A DNA stretch of 64,000 nucleotides, taken from an uncultured Alistipes sp. GTDB lineage: Bacteria; Bacteroidota; Bacteroidia; Bacteroidales; Rikenellaceae. This document shows positions 14,681 to 24,729 of this stretch, piece after piece. Both the position numbers and the translations under genes were made by a program. The notes beneath the pieces were generated by a model, which ran no database searches, was not told the origin of the DNA, and was given only the letters and a program-made list of their open reading frames with translations. How positions within the stretch are numbered: the first letter of the stretch is position 1; every line of letters starts with the position of its first letter. The DNA lies in assembly GCA_900770635.1 (NCBI GenBank), contig CAAGLB010000078.1, forward strand, positions 62,001-126,000. Reading direction: 5' to 3'.

Positions 14681-17296
14681 ATGAAAAACAGAGTTATACA
14701 TTTATGGGGTGTTATGCTCGCTATTGCAGCCACCATGCTGTGTAGCTGCGAGAAGCAGAGCGAAAGCCTCGATGCGGAGTATGGCTACGTACAGTTCCGC
14801 ATCATGAAGGAGGCACAGATGGACCTAAGCCGTGCTACGGATGCCTTGGAGTGGCTCTCGGAGGCGTCAAAAATTACGGTTGTATTGCAGCACGAGGGCT
14901 CGACAATTAGTCAAACGTTGCCGCTATCGAGCTACGACAAGCAGTCGGCAGAGTGGGGCTTGCAGAGCGAGAAGCTACGCCTGATGACAGGCACGTACAA
15001 CATCATCGGCTACAAGATCTACGATAACCTCGACAACGAGATTTTGTCGGGTGACGATGATGGCGAGTTCCGCATTGTGGCTGGTGGCCTCGAGATTAAG
15101 AAGATTGGCATCCCCGTTGTTGAACGAGGCATCGTGGGATTCGCCTTGCAGAAGGCATTTCCCGCAACACGCTACGAGGCTGAGGGCAACTACCCATTTA
15201 GTAGCATCGCATCGATAGACATCACCGTGAAGAATAAGTTTACGAACGTGAGCACAACCTTCGAGGCGATGCCTACGACATACTACGAAACATTTGTCGA
15301 GGGATCGTACGACGAGGAATTGTATGAGCGCAATGGCCGCTCGGCATATATGATTTGTCAGTCGCAGTATTGGTTGGAGGCGGGCAACTATGTTGTCACA
15401 AGCTACACCACATACTCCGATAGCAAGGGTAAAAGCCGCCTCGAAACAGCAACGATTGGAGACCTCAAAACAGAGTTCTCGATTAAGGACAACGAGAGCA
15501 CTATGGCCACCGTACCCATCATCCTGTCAACAACCTCGGAGCGAATCAAAGACTATGAGGCGCTGCACGATATATGGATGGCACTCGATGGTCCCAACTG
15601 GACATTTCATGGCGAGGAGTACTTGGAGGGTGCCAACTGGGATTTCAACAAGGATATCGACATGTGGGGCGAGCAGCCAGGCGTGACACTCAATGGCGAG
15701 GGCCGCATCGTCGGCCTCAACATTGCGGGATTCGGAGCTAAGGGCTTTGTGCCTGAGGCCATTGGCCAGCTCACAGAGCTTCAGACAGTCTACTTTGGTA
15801 ACCACAACGAGCTTATTGGTGGCTACATCGACAGCGACAATGGCCGCATAAGCGCACTCGACTACCACGAGCGAGTGATAAAGAGTGATGTGCGTCGCAG
15901 CCTCTCGCCCGAGCTTCAGCGTGCGATGATGACAAAGGAGGAAAGAGATGCACTATACAAGGCCGAGCGCAAGGATGTAGCCTTTGGCAACCTCACAAAT
16001 GGCATCACAGGCATCTCACGAGCCATCATGCGCCTAACAAAGCTCGAGCAGTTCTTCATCGCCAATGCGCCTATCACGGCAGATGGCTTCTTCGTGGATG
16101 TTGACAATGAGTCGTCATACTATGCCGAGCAGGATGAGTGGAGCTGGAGCAACTTTGAGCTATTGATGGATGTTGAGATATACAACTGTCCTAACCTCGA
16201 GCGTCTGCCTATCGACTTTATCGCCAACCTACCAAAGATCCAGTCGCTCAACGTGGCGATGAACTACGGCATATCGGGCGAGCAGCTTAAAGAGGATTGG
16301 GAGGAAATCATCGATGGCGATGCGGGCGACGAGATTCAGATTCTCTATCTCAGCTACAATAACCTACGTGAGACACCTTCGCACGAGTATATGAAGCGCA
16401 TGACAAGACTCAGCTACTTGGACTGCACAACAAACAAGCTTGAAAAGGTCTATGCCCTGGGCAAGGAGATATCGCCAGCATCTGTCCTTCTGGACTATAA
16501 TCAGATTAGCGAGATTGTTGTGCCCGAGGGCGGATACTTCTGTGGCATGAGCATGCTCGAGACATTCTCATGTTCGAACAACCGCCTCACAAAGCTACCC
16601 GACCTATTCTCGGCACGCTCGATATACACCATGCTCACCGCCGACTTCTCGTCGAACAATATCTCGGAGTTGGAGAATGGCGACGAATGGCGAGGCATCA
16701 ACACTGGCACACTCAACCTTGCCAACAACCGCCTAACGACGCTCCCCGAGCGCATATTCGAGTCGGGATCTATTGTCGAGGTGTTGATGCTCAGTGCCAA
16801 TGGCATGCGAACAATCGAGGAGGGAGCGCTCATTGGAACACATAGCGATGCGCTGACAACCATCGACCTTAGCTTCAACCGCCTCACAAAGCTTCCAAAG
16901 GATGACCTCTCTGTGAGCAACCTACCCTATCTCTACGGTATCGACCTCTCGAATAATGCCCTTACGGAGTTCCCTCGTGAGCTTCTCGAGATTGAAACAC
17001 TCACCGTGATAAGCATCCGTCAGCAGCGTGACGACAGTGGCAACCGCACATTCAGCGACTGGCCAACAGGCATCGGTAAACACCCAAAGATGGCGGCCTT
17101 ATACATGGGTTCGAATGACCTTGGCGTGATTGACGACGTCATCTCGCCTTACATCCTACTCTTCGAGATTAAGGACAACCCAAACATCTCGATAGATGTG
17201 TCGAACGTATGTCCATACATCGAGAAGGGATACTACGAGCTTATCTACGACTCGACACAGAATATTCGTGGTTGCGATGCACTAAACCTTGACTAA
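14681..17296 (+). CDS. Large leucine-rich-repeat surface lipoprotein (DUF4458-like)
   Basis: 871 aa. The lipobox is MLCSCEKQS. Residues about 30-280 form a DUF4458/DUF4493-like beta domain (YGYVQFRIMKE, LRLMTGTYNIIGYKIYDN). Then comes the LRR cap LHDIWMALDGPNW with GRIVGLNIAGFGAKG, followed by many LRR units (TLNLANNRLTTLPERIFESG, TIDLSFNRLTKLPKDDLSVS). Such proteins are thought to bind host or other surface proteins. The stop and the ATG of the next gene share one base (TAATG), so translation is coupled with another LRR lipoprotein. It sits three genes before a subtilisin-like protease gene counting itself. No transmembrane anchor other than the lipid. Confidence 0.85.
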   Translation: MKNRVIHLWGVMLAIAATMLCSCEKQSESLDAEYGYVQFRIMKEAQMDLSRATDALEWLSEASKITVVLQHEGSTISQTLPLSSYDKQSAEWGLQSEKLRLMTGTYNIIGYKIYDNLDNEILSGDDDGEFRIVAGGLEIKKIGIPVVERGIVGFALQKAFPATRYEAEGNYPFSSIASIDITVKNKFTNVSTTFEAMPTTYYETFVEGSYDEELYERNGRSAYMICQSQYWLEAGNYVVTSYTTYSDSKGKSRLETATIGDLKTEFSIKDNESTMATVPIILSTTSERIKDYEALHDIWMALDGPNWTFHGEEYLEGANWDFNKDIDMWGEQPGVTLNGEGRIVGLNIAGFGAKGFVPEAIGQLTELQTVYFGNHNELIGGYIDSDNGRISALDYHERVIKSDVRRSLSPELQRAMMTKEERDALYKAERKDVAFGNLTNGITGISRAIMRLTKLEQFFIANAPITADGFFVDVDNESSYYAEQDEWSWSNFELLMDVEIYNCPNLERLPIDFIANLPKIQSLNVAMNYGISGEQLKEDWEEIIDGDAGDEIQILYLSYNNLRETPSHEYMKRMTRLSYLDCTTNKLEKVYALGKEISPASVLLDYNQISEIVVPEGGYFCGMSMLETFSCSNNRLTKLPDLFSARSIYTMLTADFSSNNISELENGDEWRGINTGTLNLANNRLTTLPERIFESGSIVEVLMLSANGMRTIEEGALIGTHSDALTTIDLSFNRLTKLPKDDLSVSNLPYLYGIDLSNNALTEFPRELLEIETLTVISIRQQRDDSGNRTFSDWPTGIGKHPKMAALYMGSNDLGVIDDVISPYILLFEIKDNPNISIDVSNVCPYIEKGYYELIYDSTQNIRGCDALNLD

Positions 17297-18957
17297 TGAT
17301 GAGAAAGATATATACATTGATTGTCACTGCCCTCGTGTTGGGCAGCTGCCAAAACGATCCCACAGAAACCTTCGTAGGCTTCGAGAGCAACCTTAGCGAG
17401 ATTAAGGCCAAGGCTGTGGGCGGCGAGCACAAGATTACCATTCGCTCCGACAAGGAGTGGACAGCACAAACCGACGTGCCTTGGTTGATGATATCGCCAG
17501 CGAATGGTCGTGGCGAGGTAGAGTGTAAAATAAAAATCGACTCGACGCTCATCAACGACGAGCGCTGCACTGTGCTACGCTTCATGTCCGAAGGTCGCAT
17601 AATGCAAAGTGTGGACATTGCTCAGGAGGGCTTCGAGCATAGCATTATGCCCGAGAGCGACATGATATCTATCGAGGCATCGGCAACACGCTCGGAGCGC
17701 TACGTGGAGCTCGACATCGAGACCAACGTTGAGTTTAATGTTATGAGCGATGCTTCATGGATCACCGTTGACGACTACACGCTCACGCTCGATCGTGGTG
17801 CACGTCCTCGCACAACACGCCTACACATCAACTGGATGATGAACTCCGATCCCGAGGTGCGTGAGGCAACACTTGAACTAACACCTGCAAATGGCGAAAC
17901 GCTATCCACACCCGCAACAATCAAGATACGTCAGGCGGCAGGCCCACTCATCGAGGATAACCGCCAGGGCGACTCGTTGGCTGTGGTGACCATCTACAAC
18001 AAGATGGAGTGCTGGAGCGAGGGTGTGATATCTACCACAGCGCCTATGACAGAGTGGGAGTGTGTGCGTTTGTGGAAGTCTACAGACGAGAGTCTACCAT
18101 GCCAGGAGGCCATTGGCCGTGTGCGTGATCTCGACCTCAGCTACTTCAACACCGAGGACGACATACCATCAGAGCTAAAGCACCTCAAATATCTTGAGAC
18201 CCTGTCGCTATATGGCAATGTCAACACCATGCTCAAAAATATCAACCTATGCCCTGAGGTGGCTACGCTGAACTATCTTAAGGATTTGCGTGTTGCCGCC
18301 ATGGGTCTTGTGTCGTTGCCATCGAACTTTACCGACCTTGGCGACACTCTTGAGACGCTGGATATCAACTCTAACAACTTCACGGCGATACCTGAGTGCC
18401 TCAATGCCGAGAACTTCCCTAAGCTCACCTCGTTGGATCTCACGAGCAATCGTCGCACGTCGATTACCGACCTACGTGGCATAGGCTACAACATGGGAGT
18501 ATATGTCAACATGCGCAATGACGATGCCGTGCACCGCCTACTTACATGGGAGAATCTGGAGGAGCTATCCCTATCCTACAACTACATCGAGGGTTCACTT
18601 CCAAGCTTCAAAGATGGCGAATATGGAGTACGTGCCTACACCATGGAGGATATCATAGAGCGTGGCGACACCCTCAACTGGGCCGTTGAGAATAAGTTGC
18701 CACGTGTGCTTCCAAACGTACACACATTGCGCATCAACCTCAACTTTATGACAGGCGAGCTTCCCGACTGGCTGCTCTACCACCCTAACCTCATGGAGTG
18801 GGGTGCCGAGGTGTTGGTATATCCTCAGCAGGAGAAGGGCTACGACAGCGAGGGCAACCTTGTTGGCTTCGACAATGTGCCAACATCTGCGGAGTATTAC
18901 TTCGAGGCATATCCACTCTACCGTTCACGCTATGAGTTTAACGACGAAATGGAGTAG
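17296..18957 (+). CDS. BACON-domain and leucine-rich-repeat lipoprotein
   Basis: 553 aa. The lipobox is LVLGSCQNDP. Two tandem BACON domains (about 30-115 and 120-215) show the signatures VGGEHKITIRSDKEWTAQTD...WLMISP and VEFNVMSDASWITVDD. The second half has LRR units (LETLDINSNNFTAIPECLNA, KLTSLDLTSNRRTSI, HTLRINLNFMTGELPDWL). The start overlaps the stop of the 871-aa LRR gene by one base, and the protease gene starts 6 bases after its end. BACON modules are thought to hold surface proteins away from the membrane or bind glycans/mucin. The LRR part would provide a protein-binding face. Confidence 0.85.
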   Translation: MMRKIYTLIVTALVLGSCQNDPTETFVGFESNLSEIKAKAVGGEHKITIRSDKEWTAQTDVPWLMISPANGRGEVECKIKIDSTLINDERCTVLRFMSEGRIMQSVDIAQEGFEHSIMPESDMISIEASATRSERYVELDIETNVEFNVMSDASWITVDDYTLTLDRGARPRTTRLHINWMMNSDPEVREATLELTPANGETLSTPATIKIRQAAGPLIEDNRQGDSLAVVTIYNKMECWSEGVISTTAPMTEWECVRLWKSTDESLPCQEAIGRVRDLDLSYFNTEDDIPSELKHLKYLETLSLYGNVNTMLKNINLCPEVATLNYLKDLRVAAMGLVSLPSNFTDLGDTLETLDINSNNFTAIPECLNAENFPKLTSLDLTSNRRTSITDLRGIGYNMGVYVNMRNDDAVHRLLTWENLEELSLSYNYIEGSLPSFKDGEYGVRAYTMEDIIERGDTLNWAVENKLPRVLPNVHTLRINLNFMTGELPDWLLYHPNLMEWGAEVLVYPQQEKGYDSEGNLVGFDNVPTSAEYYFEAYPLYRSRYEFNDEME

Positions 18958-18963
18958 TCATCT

Positions 18964-21000
18964 ATGAGAAAGTATTTATATATAGCAATGGCACTCATCG
19001 TAAGTGCCTGTGTCAATGACGATACAACAATTATTGCTCCTGAGCACGACAATGATAATGTAACAGTGATACTCCCCGAGGATGCTACTCGAGGCGAGGT
19101 TATCATCAAGTTTAAGGCAGAGATGGAGGCTATCCTCGATGCTACGATGACACGCTCGGGAGGTGTTGCCACACGCTCGGGAATACCCTCAACCGACGAG
19201 GTATTAGAGATTTTGGATGCCTACCATTTCGAGCGAGTATTCCCCGTTGACCATCGCCACGAGGAGCGCACTCGCCAAAATGGTTTGCACCTATGGTATA
19301 TCGTGAAGTTCAACCCCGATGAGGATTTGGCATCAGCCGTTGAGCGCCTATCACAGCTCGGCGAGGTCGATAAACTACAATGCAACCGCCCTATTCGACC
19401 TACATACAACCCATCATCTGAGCCACACTTCGTAAGCTGCGCCGAGGCAGATGCAGCCACTACACGTTCCGTTGAGTGGACATTCAACGATCCAGAGATC
19501 TATCGCCAGTGGTGCTACATCAACGATGGCACAGCACCTTTTACGCAGGAGTGGGCAGGTGTTGTTGCTGGTGCTGATGCTGGCTGCGAGGAGGCATGGG
19601 AGCTTACTACGGGCGACGAGGAGATCATCGTGGCCGTTATGGACGAGGCTGTCATGTGGAGTCATCCCGACCTTGCCGACAACATCTGGATTAACGAGGG
19701 CGAGGAGTATAACGCTGGCGTAGATGCCGATGGCAATGGATACATTGACGATAAGTATGGCTATAACTTCGTGCGCAACACCCCTATCACGTCGTGGACA
19801 TCGAACGGAAGCACAGGTCACGGCACACACGTAGCGGGAACCATCGCAGCGGTTAACGACAATGGCATTGGCGTGGCGGGCATAGCTGGTGGCGGCAAGG
19901 GACATAAGGGCGTTAAGATCATGACCTTGCAGCTCTTCGACGGCATGAACGCATGTACCTTGGCTATGGAGGCACGTGCCATGAAGTATGCTGCCGACAA
20001 CGGAGCTGTCATCTTGCAGTGCTCGTGGGGCTACAACTCAGCAAAGGCCAACCTCATCATGGGCTACACCCCTGGCCCAGCCACCGAGGAGGAGTGGGCA
20101 GCATTGTATCCACTCGAGAAGGAGGCTCTCGACTACTTTATCCACAACGCTGGCTCGCCTAATGGCGTTATCGATGGCGGCCTTGCAATCTTTGCCTCGG
20201 GCAACGAGTATGCTGCGCAGTCGTCGTTCCCAGCGGCATATTCGAAGTGTATCTCAGTATCGGCCATTGCTGCCGACTACACCCCAGCATCCTACTCGAA
20301 CTATGGCCCTGAGGTGTTATTGTGCGCCCCTGGTGGCGACCTCGAGTATTATGGCACACCAGGCTATAGCGACGATGCCTACGACGAGAATGGCGTGCTC
20401 AAGGAGCAGGGCGGCATCTACTCAACATTGGTGCTAAATGGCGTTGCTGGTTATGGCTACTATGAGGGAACGTCTATGGCATGTCCTCACGTATCGGGCG
20501 TTGCGGCACTCGGCCTTGCGTACGCAAAGCAGCAGAAGCGCCACTTTAGATGGGAGGAATTCAAGGAGCTGATGTACACCACAGGACGTGACATCGAGGA
20601 GTATTTCGTTGGCGAGAAGCTCTACCACATGCGCCACACCTCAGCAGGCGCTACACCTATCAAGATGAACCTAGCGGATTATCGTGGCAAGATGGGACAC
20701 CTCGTAGATGCTGGCGCACTGCTTAAAGCCATCGATGGCGGCGGCCGTGACATGCGCCTACCAAACATCTATCTTGCACCCGACAAGAGCGTAACACTCG
20801 AGCTTACCTATTATAATATAGAGGGCGCAAAGAGCGTATCGGTAGCCAACAGCGATGTTGCCGACGCCAAGTTGGTGGACAACACACTAACCATCACCGC
20901 TAAGGGCGAGGGACAAACAACGCTAAGCATCGATGCCGAGAAGATATACACCGCAACAATCACTGTGCGCAGTGGCGCAAACGACAACGGATGGCTATAG
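18964..21000 (+). CDS. Subtilisin-like serine protease (S8) surface lipoprotein
   Basis: 678 aa. The lipobox is IVSACVNDD. A prodomain-like segment (GEVIIKFKAEMEAIL to about residue 160) precedes the catalytic domain. The triad is intact: Asp227 in VAVMDEAVMWSHPDL, His286 in GHGTHVAGT, Ser504 in YEGTSMACPHVSG. The oxyanion Asn is in FASGNE. A calcium-type loop GVDADGNGYIDDKYGYNF follows the Asp. The C-terminal ~90 residues (KSVTLELTYYNIEGAKSVSV...TLSIDAEKIYTATITV) form a Big_2/Ig-like domain. It is predicted to be an active, lipid-anchored, surface-exposed endopeptidase. Codon overlap with the next gene (10 bases) and 6-base spacing to the LRR gene upstream tie it to the lipoprotein operon. 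Confidence 0.93.
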   Translation: MRKYLYIAMALIVSACVNDDTTIIAPEHDNDNVTVILPEDATRGEVIIKFKAEMEAILDATMTRSGGVATRSGIPSTDEVLEILDAYHFERVFPVDHRHEERTRQNGLHLWYIVKFNPDEDLASAVERLSQLGEVDKLQCNRPIRPTYNPSSEPHFVSCAEADAATTRSVEWTFNDPEIYRQWCYINDGTAPFTQEWAGVVAGADAGCEEAWELTTGDEEIIVAVMDEAVMWSHPDLADNIWINEGEEYNAGVDADGNGYIDDKYGYNFVRNTPITSWTSNGSTGHGTHVAGTIAAVNDNGIGVAGIAGGGKGHKGVKIMTLQLFDGMNACTLAMEARAMKYAADNGAVILQCSWGYNSAKANLIMGYTPGPATEEEWAALYPLEKEALDYFIHNAGSPNGVIDGGLAIFASGNEYAAQSSFPAAYSKCISVSAIAADYTPASYSNYGPEVLLCAPGGDLEYYGTPGYSDDAYDENGVLKEQGGIYSTLVLNGVAGYGYYEGTSMACPHVSGVAALGLAYAKQQKRHFRWEEFKELMYTTGRDIEEYFVGEKLYHMRHTSAGATPIKMNLADYRGKMGHLVDAGALLKAIDGGGRDMRLPNIYLAPDKSVTLELTYYNIEGAKSVSVANSDVADAKLVDNTLTITAKGEGQTTLSIDAEKIYTATITVRSGANDNGWL

Positions 21001-21773
21001 TTCGTGGCATACTCATCTGGTTGATGGTGCTCACGTTGGGCCTCGGCTCGCTAAGTGCTCAGCTACCCTCTCGCTCCGAAATCGACAAGGCGGTAAACCC
21101 CTCGCTTTCGGTCATAGCCAAGCGGGCGGTGCGTGCCGAGCTTAGCACTATTGAGTTAGGCACTATTAAGCATGACGAGCAACCCGAGGTAAGTTTCAAG
21201 CTACGAAACACCTCGGCAACGATGGTGGCAATAACCCAGCTACGCTCGACATGCAGCTGCCTAAAGGTTGCGACAAAGCCTAAGACACTTAGGCCCAACG
21301 AGGAGCTCGACGTGGTTGCAGTGTTCAACCCCGCAGGGCGCAGCGGCAAGGTTAAGTTAGATATATTTATCTACACCTCGCTCGACGAAAATAGCCCTAC
21401 AGAGCGGCTAACGATAACGGGCACTATGGCACAAAGCACCGAATTTTCGCACCTCCGCATCGTCATGGGCGAGCTAAGGCTGAGTCGCAAGAGCGTGACC
21501 TTGGACAACATCAAGATAGGGACTACACGTAGCGAACGCATTGCGGTGGCAAATGTGGGCGATAGAGCAGTAACCCTATCTACAAGCTCCACAACACCAG
21601 GGCTTAGCCTACGCCTCGAGCCAAAGAGGCTACAACCAGGCGAGGAGGGCAACATAATCGTAAGCTACACCGCATCAAAGCCACTTAGCGAGGATATTCA
21701 GACGGTGCTGATATTGGAGGGTTGCTCGGGACGACCAAGTGACAGAATGATAAAAATAACGATAAAGAGATAG
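20991..21773 (+). CDS. DUF1573 secreted protein
   Basis: 260 aa with a Sec signal peptide (ILIWLMVLTLGLGSLSAQ). The first domain (about 55-140) is a DUF1573/ASPM-SPD2-Hydin-like Ig fold: ELSTIELGTIKHDEQPEVSF, then LRSTCSCLKVATKPKTLRPNEEL. The second (about 155-255) repeats the pattern, KSVTLDNIKIGTTRSERIAV and LQPGEEGNIIVSYTASK. The CSC pair in the first domain is typical of the family. The start lies inside the end of the protease gene (10-base overlap). Function is unknown in general. Proteins of this family often accompany exported-protein operons in Bacteroidota. Confidence 0.85.
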   Translation: MAIVRGILIWLMVLTLGLGSLSAQLPSRSEIDKAVNPSLSVIAKRAVRAELSTIELGTIKHDEQPEVSFKLRNTSATMVAITQLRSTCSCLKVATKPKTLRPNEELDVVAVFNPAGRSGKVKLDIFIYTSLDENSPTERLTITGTMAQSTEFSHLRIVMGELRLSRKSVTLDNIKIGTTRSERIAVANVGDRAVTLSTSSTTPGLSLRLEPKRLQPGEEGNIIVSYTASKPLSEDIQTVLILEGCSGRPSDRMIKITIKR

Positions 21774-21776
21774 ACA

Positions 21777-22223
21777 ATGAGAGATTTCAGACTACTACTT
21801 CTAATCACGTTGGGAGCATTCACATTTCTGAGCTGCCAACAACCCGAGCCTGAGCCACAGCCCATGCCCGAGATCGACGTTACTTACAAGGCGATGGAGG
21901 GAATGTGGCGACTCGAGGAGTGGAATGGCGAGGAGCTCGCTGACGAGGCGTTCCTTTTCATCGAGTTCGACCAGAAGCAGCGCTTCACAATGTGGGACAA
22001 CCTCGGCTCGATGTACACCGTGCAGCGCACAGGAAGCTACTCGATAGACAAAAACCCAGACAACGAGTTTATACTCACAGGCACCTACGACAATGGCGTG
22101 GGCGACTGGGCACATAGCTATAAGGTCGAGATGCAGCGTGATGGCGAAGATATGCTATGGAGCACCGACACCGAGAGCATGCTCTTTAGCTTCTGGATTG
22201 GCGACATTCCCGAAATAAACTAA
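21777..22223 (+). CDS. Small lipocalin-like lipoprotein
   Basis: 148 aa. The lipobox is TFLSCQQPEPEPQPMPE, with a proline/glutamate-rich tether. The body (MEGMWRLEEWNGEELADEAF, FDQKQRFTMWDN, TVQRTGSYSIDKN, NEFILTGTYDNG) has the opening 'G-x-W-x-L' and strand pattern of lipocalin-like domains common in Bacteroidales. It starts 3 bases after the DUF1573 gene and ends 14 bases before the next lipoprotein gene. Ligand and role unknown. Confidence 0.7.
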   Translation: MRDFRLLLLITLGAFTFLSCQQPEPEPQPMPEIDVTYKAMEGMWRLEEWNGEELADEAFLFIEFDQKQRFTMWDNLGSMYTVQRTGSYSIDKNPDNEFILTGTYDNGVGDWAHSYKVEMQRDGEDMLWSTDTESMLFSFWIGDIPEIN

Positions 22224-22237
22224 AACACTACATAATT

Positions 22238-24667
22238 ATGAAAGGACTAAAACAACTTACATTTGCGCTTGTTGCGCTGTGCATAGCCCTCGTGGGCATA
22301 GGCTGCAACAACGAGCCAGAGCCAACACCGGCCAACAAGCCTACAATCGGCATTCTCGAGCATGAGTTCGATGCTAAGACAATGACCGTTAAGGTGATGA
22401 TTGCTCCATCGACAGATGCCACAGCGTGGTACTACAAGGTGGAGAACACCGATGCAGCTGCCGAATACACAAAGGTGGAGGGCGCAGCAGCCAAGGCGAT
22501 AGAGTTCGAGGCTACCTACGGCATAGAGTACACCATCTCGGCATACGCTGAGAACAAGGCTGGCAAGAGCGATGTTGCAACCAAGAAGATTTGTCAGATG
22601 CCCGAGGGCGAGGTAGCAATCTCAATTGGCGACATCACGCTCAACGCCGAGACTATGGAGGCTGTGGCCATGATCTACCCATCGACAAACATCACAAAGT
22701 GGTATTGGCGAGCATACGAGAAGGATAGCATCACGTGTGAGTGGATTGGCGGCGAGGGTAAGGCCGAGCAGCAGATAAAGTTTAAGTACGAGTGGGGCAA
22801 GACCTTCGTTGTGGAGGCCTACGCCGAGTGTGGCGCTATCAAAAGCGAGGAGGTAACGAAGGAGTGTTACTTCGAGCCAGCAGTACCAACAATCAACGTG
22901 TCGAAGCCTGAGTTTGACGAGGCAACTATGACCGTATCGTTCGAGGTAACACCTTCGGAGGATACACACCACTGGTACTGGGGCATCAAGACCATGGCAG
23001 ACTCACCTGCTGAGTATGAGTACCACGAGGGTGCTGAGGCAAAAACAGTGAGCTACAAGGTTGAGTACGACCACAACTACACCTTCTTATTCCGTGCCGA
23101 GAACGCTATTCTCAAGGGCGAGGAGAAGGAGGTAGAGTTTGCAGTGATGTCGCCAGGCGTGGAGATAGCCATCGAGAACCTCACAGCATACTCGTTGGAT
23201 GTCGTAATCACCAAGAAGAGCCACTGCGTGAGATATGTTGCTGGTGCTGTTCACACCAATGCCTACGATCGTAACATCTTCATCGAGCAGGCGCAGTCAT
23301 CGCTAAATCCCGATGAGGACTACCCATTTGCCGTGTTCAACTCAGCTACCGAGAGCCGCACATTCTCGGAGCAGGACTTGGTGCGCAACTCACTCATTTC
23401 GAGCAACGAGAATGCAGGTATTATGCTTGTTCCAGGCACATCGTACACCATCGCCGTATATTGCGAGAATGGCGACGGCATGAGCACCGTGACAACCAAG
23501 GAGTTTGTAGCTCCATCGGCAACACTCAACGGCAACGTGGAGGTAGCTGTCGAGGTTAGCAATATCACCGAGACATCGGCCGAGATAAATGTCGAGGCTG
23601 CGGAGGCATGCAAAGTAATCGTAGGCTACATGGATCCTGCTGTGACTAAGGCCGATAGCGACAATCCATTCGACTTCGAGGGCAAGAGCGACGAGGAGAT
23701 TCGCAGCTACCTCATCTCGATGACTCACGCCATACCTTCGGTTTACAACGAGCCTATCTCTCGCACCATCACAAACCTTGCAATAGGTGGCACATACTAC
23801 GCATACGCCATTGCAATCAAGGATGGCAAGGTGGGCAACGTGGCATTCAAGAAGTTTACAACCAAGACTCCATCGCTTACGGGCATAGCAAAGATCACCT
23901 CAGCAGAGATCGTCGAGCAGACAACACACGAGACCCTAACTGTGGTGCTCAGTGCTGATAGCAACGCTACGAAGGTGCGTCTATATGCCGCTCCTGAGAC
24001 TGACCACGCCTCATATGCCGACAACTTGGAGTATATCATGGATGCCAACAACTATCAGAACTACCGTGAGGAGTATGCGGTAGTGGATGGCGTGGCAACA
24101 GCAGTTGTGGACATCTACCACCCAGCAAGCAGATACTATCTATATGCCGTAGCCGTTGACCACGACGGCAAAGCTGGCGAGATGGTGTGTGTGGCACAGA
24201 TGGCTGGTCTTCAGACCGAGTACTACACCACTATCGATGTTATCGAGGAGGAGATAAATATCGACCTTACAGGTACAGGTACTGTGGATTTGGTTGTGAC
24301 CATCACCGGCAAAGTTGATGACCGCATTAGCCTCACTGTAAACACCGACACCCGCTCGGCAAATGCTCAGAAGGTTTGGCTTATTCGCTTCAATGGCGTT
24401 GTTAGTCAGATCGAGGATGAGGTGAAGTATGCATTCTCGGAGTATGCCGACACCAAGAAGGTAAAGGGCTCGTATAAGGAGGGCAAGGTTGGCTATCCAC
24501 TCAAATATGAGGATGGTGGCAGCGACTGGGATCCTAAGTACGAGGCATTGCAGGAGTACAGCACAACATACGGTGGCGACGTTCTTGTAGCCGTAGTCCT
24601 CGACACTGAAGGCAAGCTAAACATTCACAGCTACTACACCGCTGGTGGCGCAGTAACGCTCTACTAA
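22238..24667 (+). CDS. Multi-repeat fibronectin-III-like surface lipoprotein
   Basis: 809 aa. The lipobox is LVGIGCNNEPEPTP. At least three N-terminal repeats of about 95 residues share the line 'I-x-x-x-FDAKTMTV-x(4)-PS-x-x-x-WYY/WYW' (near 35, 128 and 218) and later modules continue the same Ig/Fn3-like style (ITETSAEINVEAAEACKVIV, GGTYYAYAIAIKDGKVGNV). The C-terminal ~120 residues (VTITGKVDDRISLTVNTDTR...) differ. It closes the lipoprotein operon and is followed by a strong terminator. Probably an adhesin or long spacer. No catalytic motif seen. Confidence 0.75.
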   Translation: MKGLKQLTFALVALCIALVGIGCNNEPEPTPANKPTIGILEHEFDAKTMTVKVMIAPSTDATAWYYKVENTDAAAEYTKVEGAAAKAIEFEATYGIEYTISAYAENKAGKSDVATKKICQMPEGEVAISIGDITLNAETMEAVAMIYPSTNITKWYWRAYEKDSITCEWIGGEGKAEQQIKFKYEWGKTFVVEAYAECGAIKSEEVTKECYFEPAVPTINVSKPEFDEATMTVSFEVTPSEDTHHWYWGIKTMADSPAEYEYHEGAEAKTVSYKVEYDHNYTFLFRAENAILKGEEKEVEFAVMSPGVEIAIENLTAYSLDVVITKKSHCVRYVAGAVHTNAYDRNIFIEQAQSSLNPDEDYPFAVFNSATESRTFSEQDLVRNSLISSNENAGIMLVPGTSYTIAVYCENGDGMSTVTTKEFVAPSATLNGNVEVAVEVSNITETSAEINVEAAEACKVIVGYMDPAVTKADSDNPFDFEGKSDEEIRSYLISMTHAIPSVYNEPISRTITNLAIGGTYYAYAIAIKDGKVGNVAFKKFTTKTPSLTGIAKITSAEIVEQTTHETLTVVLSADSNATKVRLYAAPETDHASYADNLEYIMDANNYQNYREEYAVVDGVATAVVDIYHPASRYYLYAVAVDHDGKAGEMVCVAQMAGLQTEYYTTIDVIEEEINIDLTGTGTVDLVVTITGKVDDRISLTVNTDTRSANAQKVWLIRFNGVVSQIEDEVKYAFSEYADTKKVKGSYKEGKVGYPLKYEDGGSDWDPKYEALQEYSTTYGGDVLVAVVLDTEGKLNIHSYYTAGGAVTLY

Positions 24668-24682
24668 GCGCAGCCGTAAACT

Positions 24683-24720
24683 AAGCGTAGGACAATCGTG
24701 TGGTTGTCCTACGCTTTTTT
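24683..24720 (+). terminator. Terminator of the lipoprotein/protease operon
   Basis: AAGCGTAGGACAA pairs perfectly with TTGTCCTACGCTT around an 8-base loop and is followed by TTTT. Confidence 0.92.
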
Positions 24721-24729
24721 ATAGGAGGA

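Noticed and set aside
12137..24667. Lipoprotein operon as a classical polysaccharide utilisation locus
   Set aside because: No SusC-type TonB-dependent receptor, no SusD homologue and no glycoside hydrolase were found.
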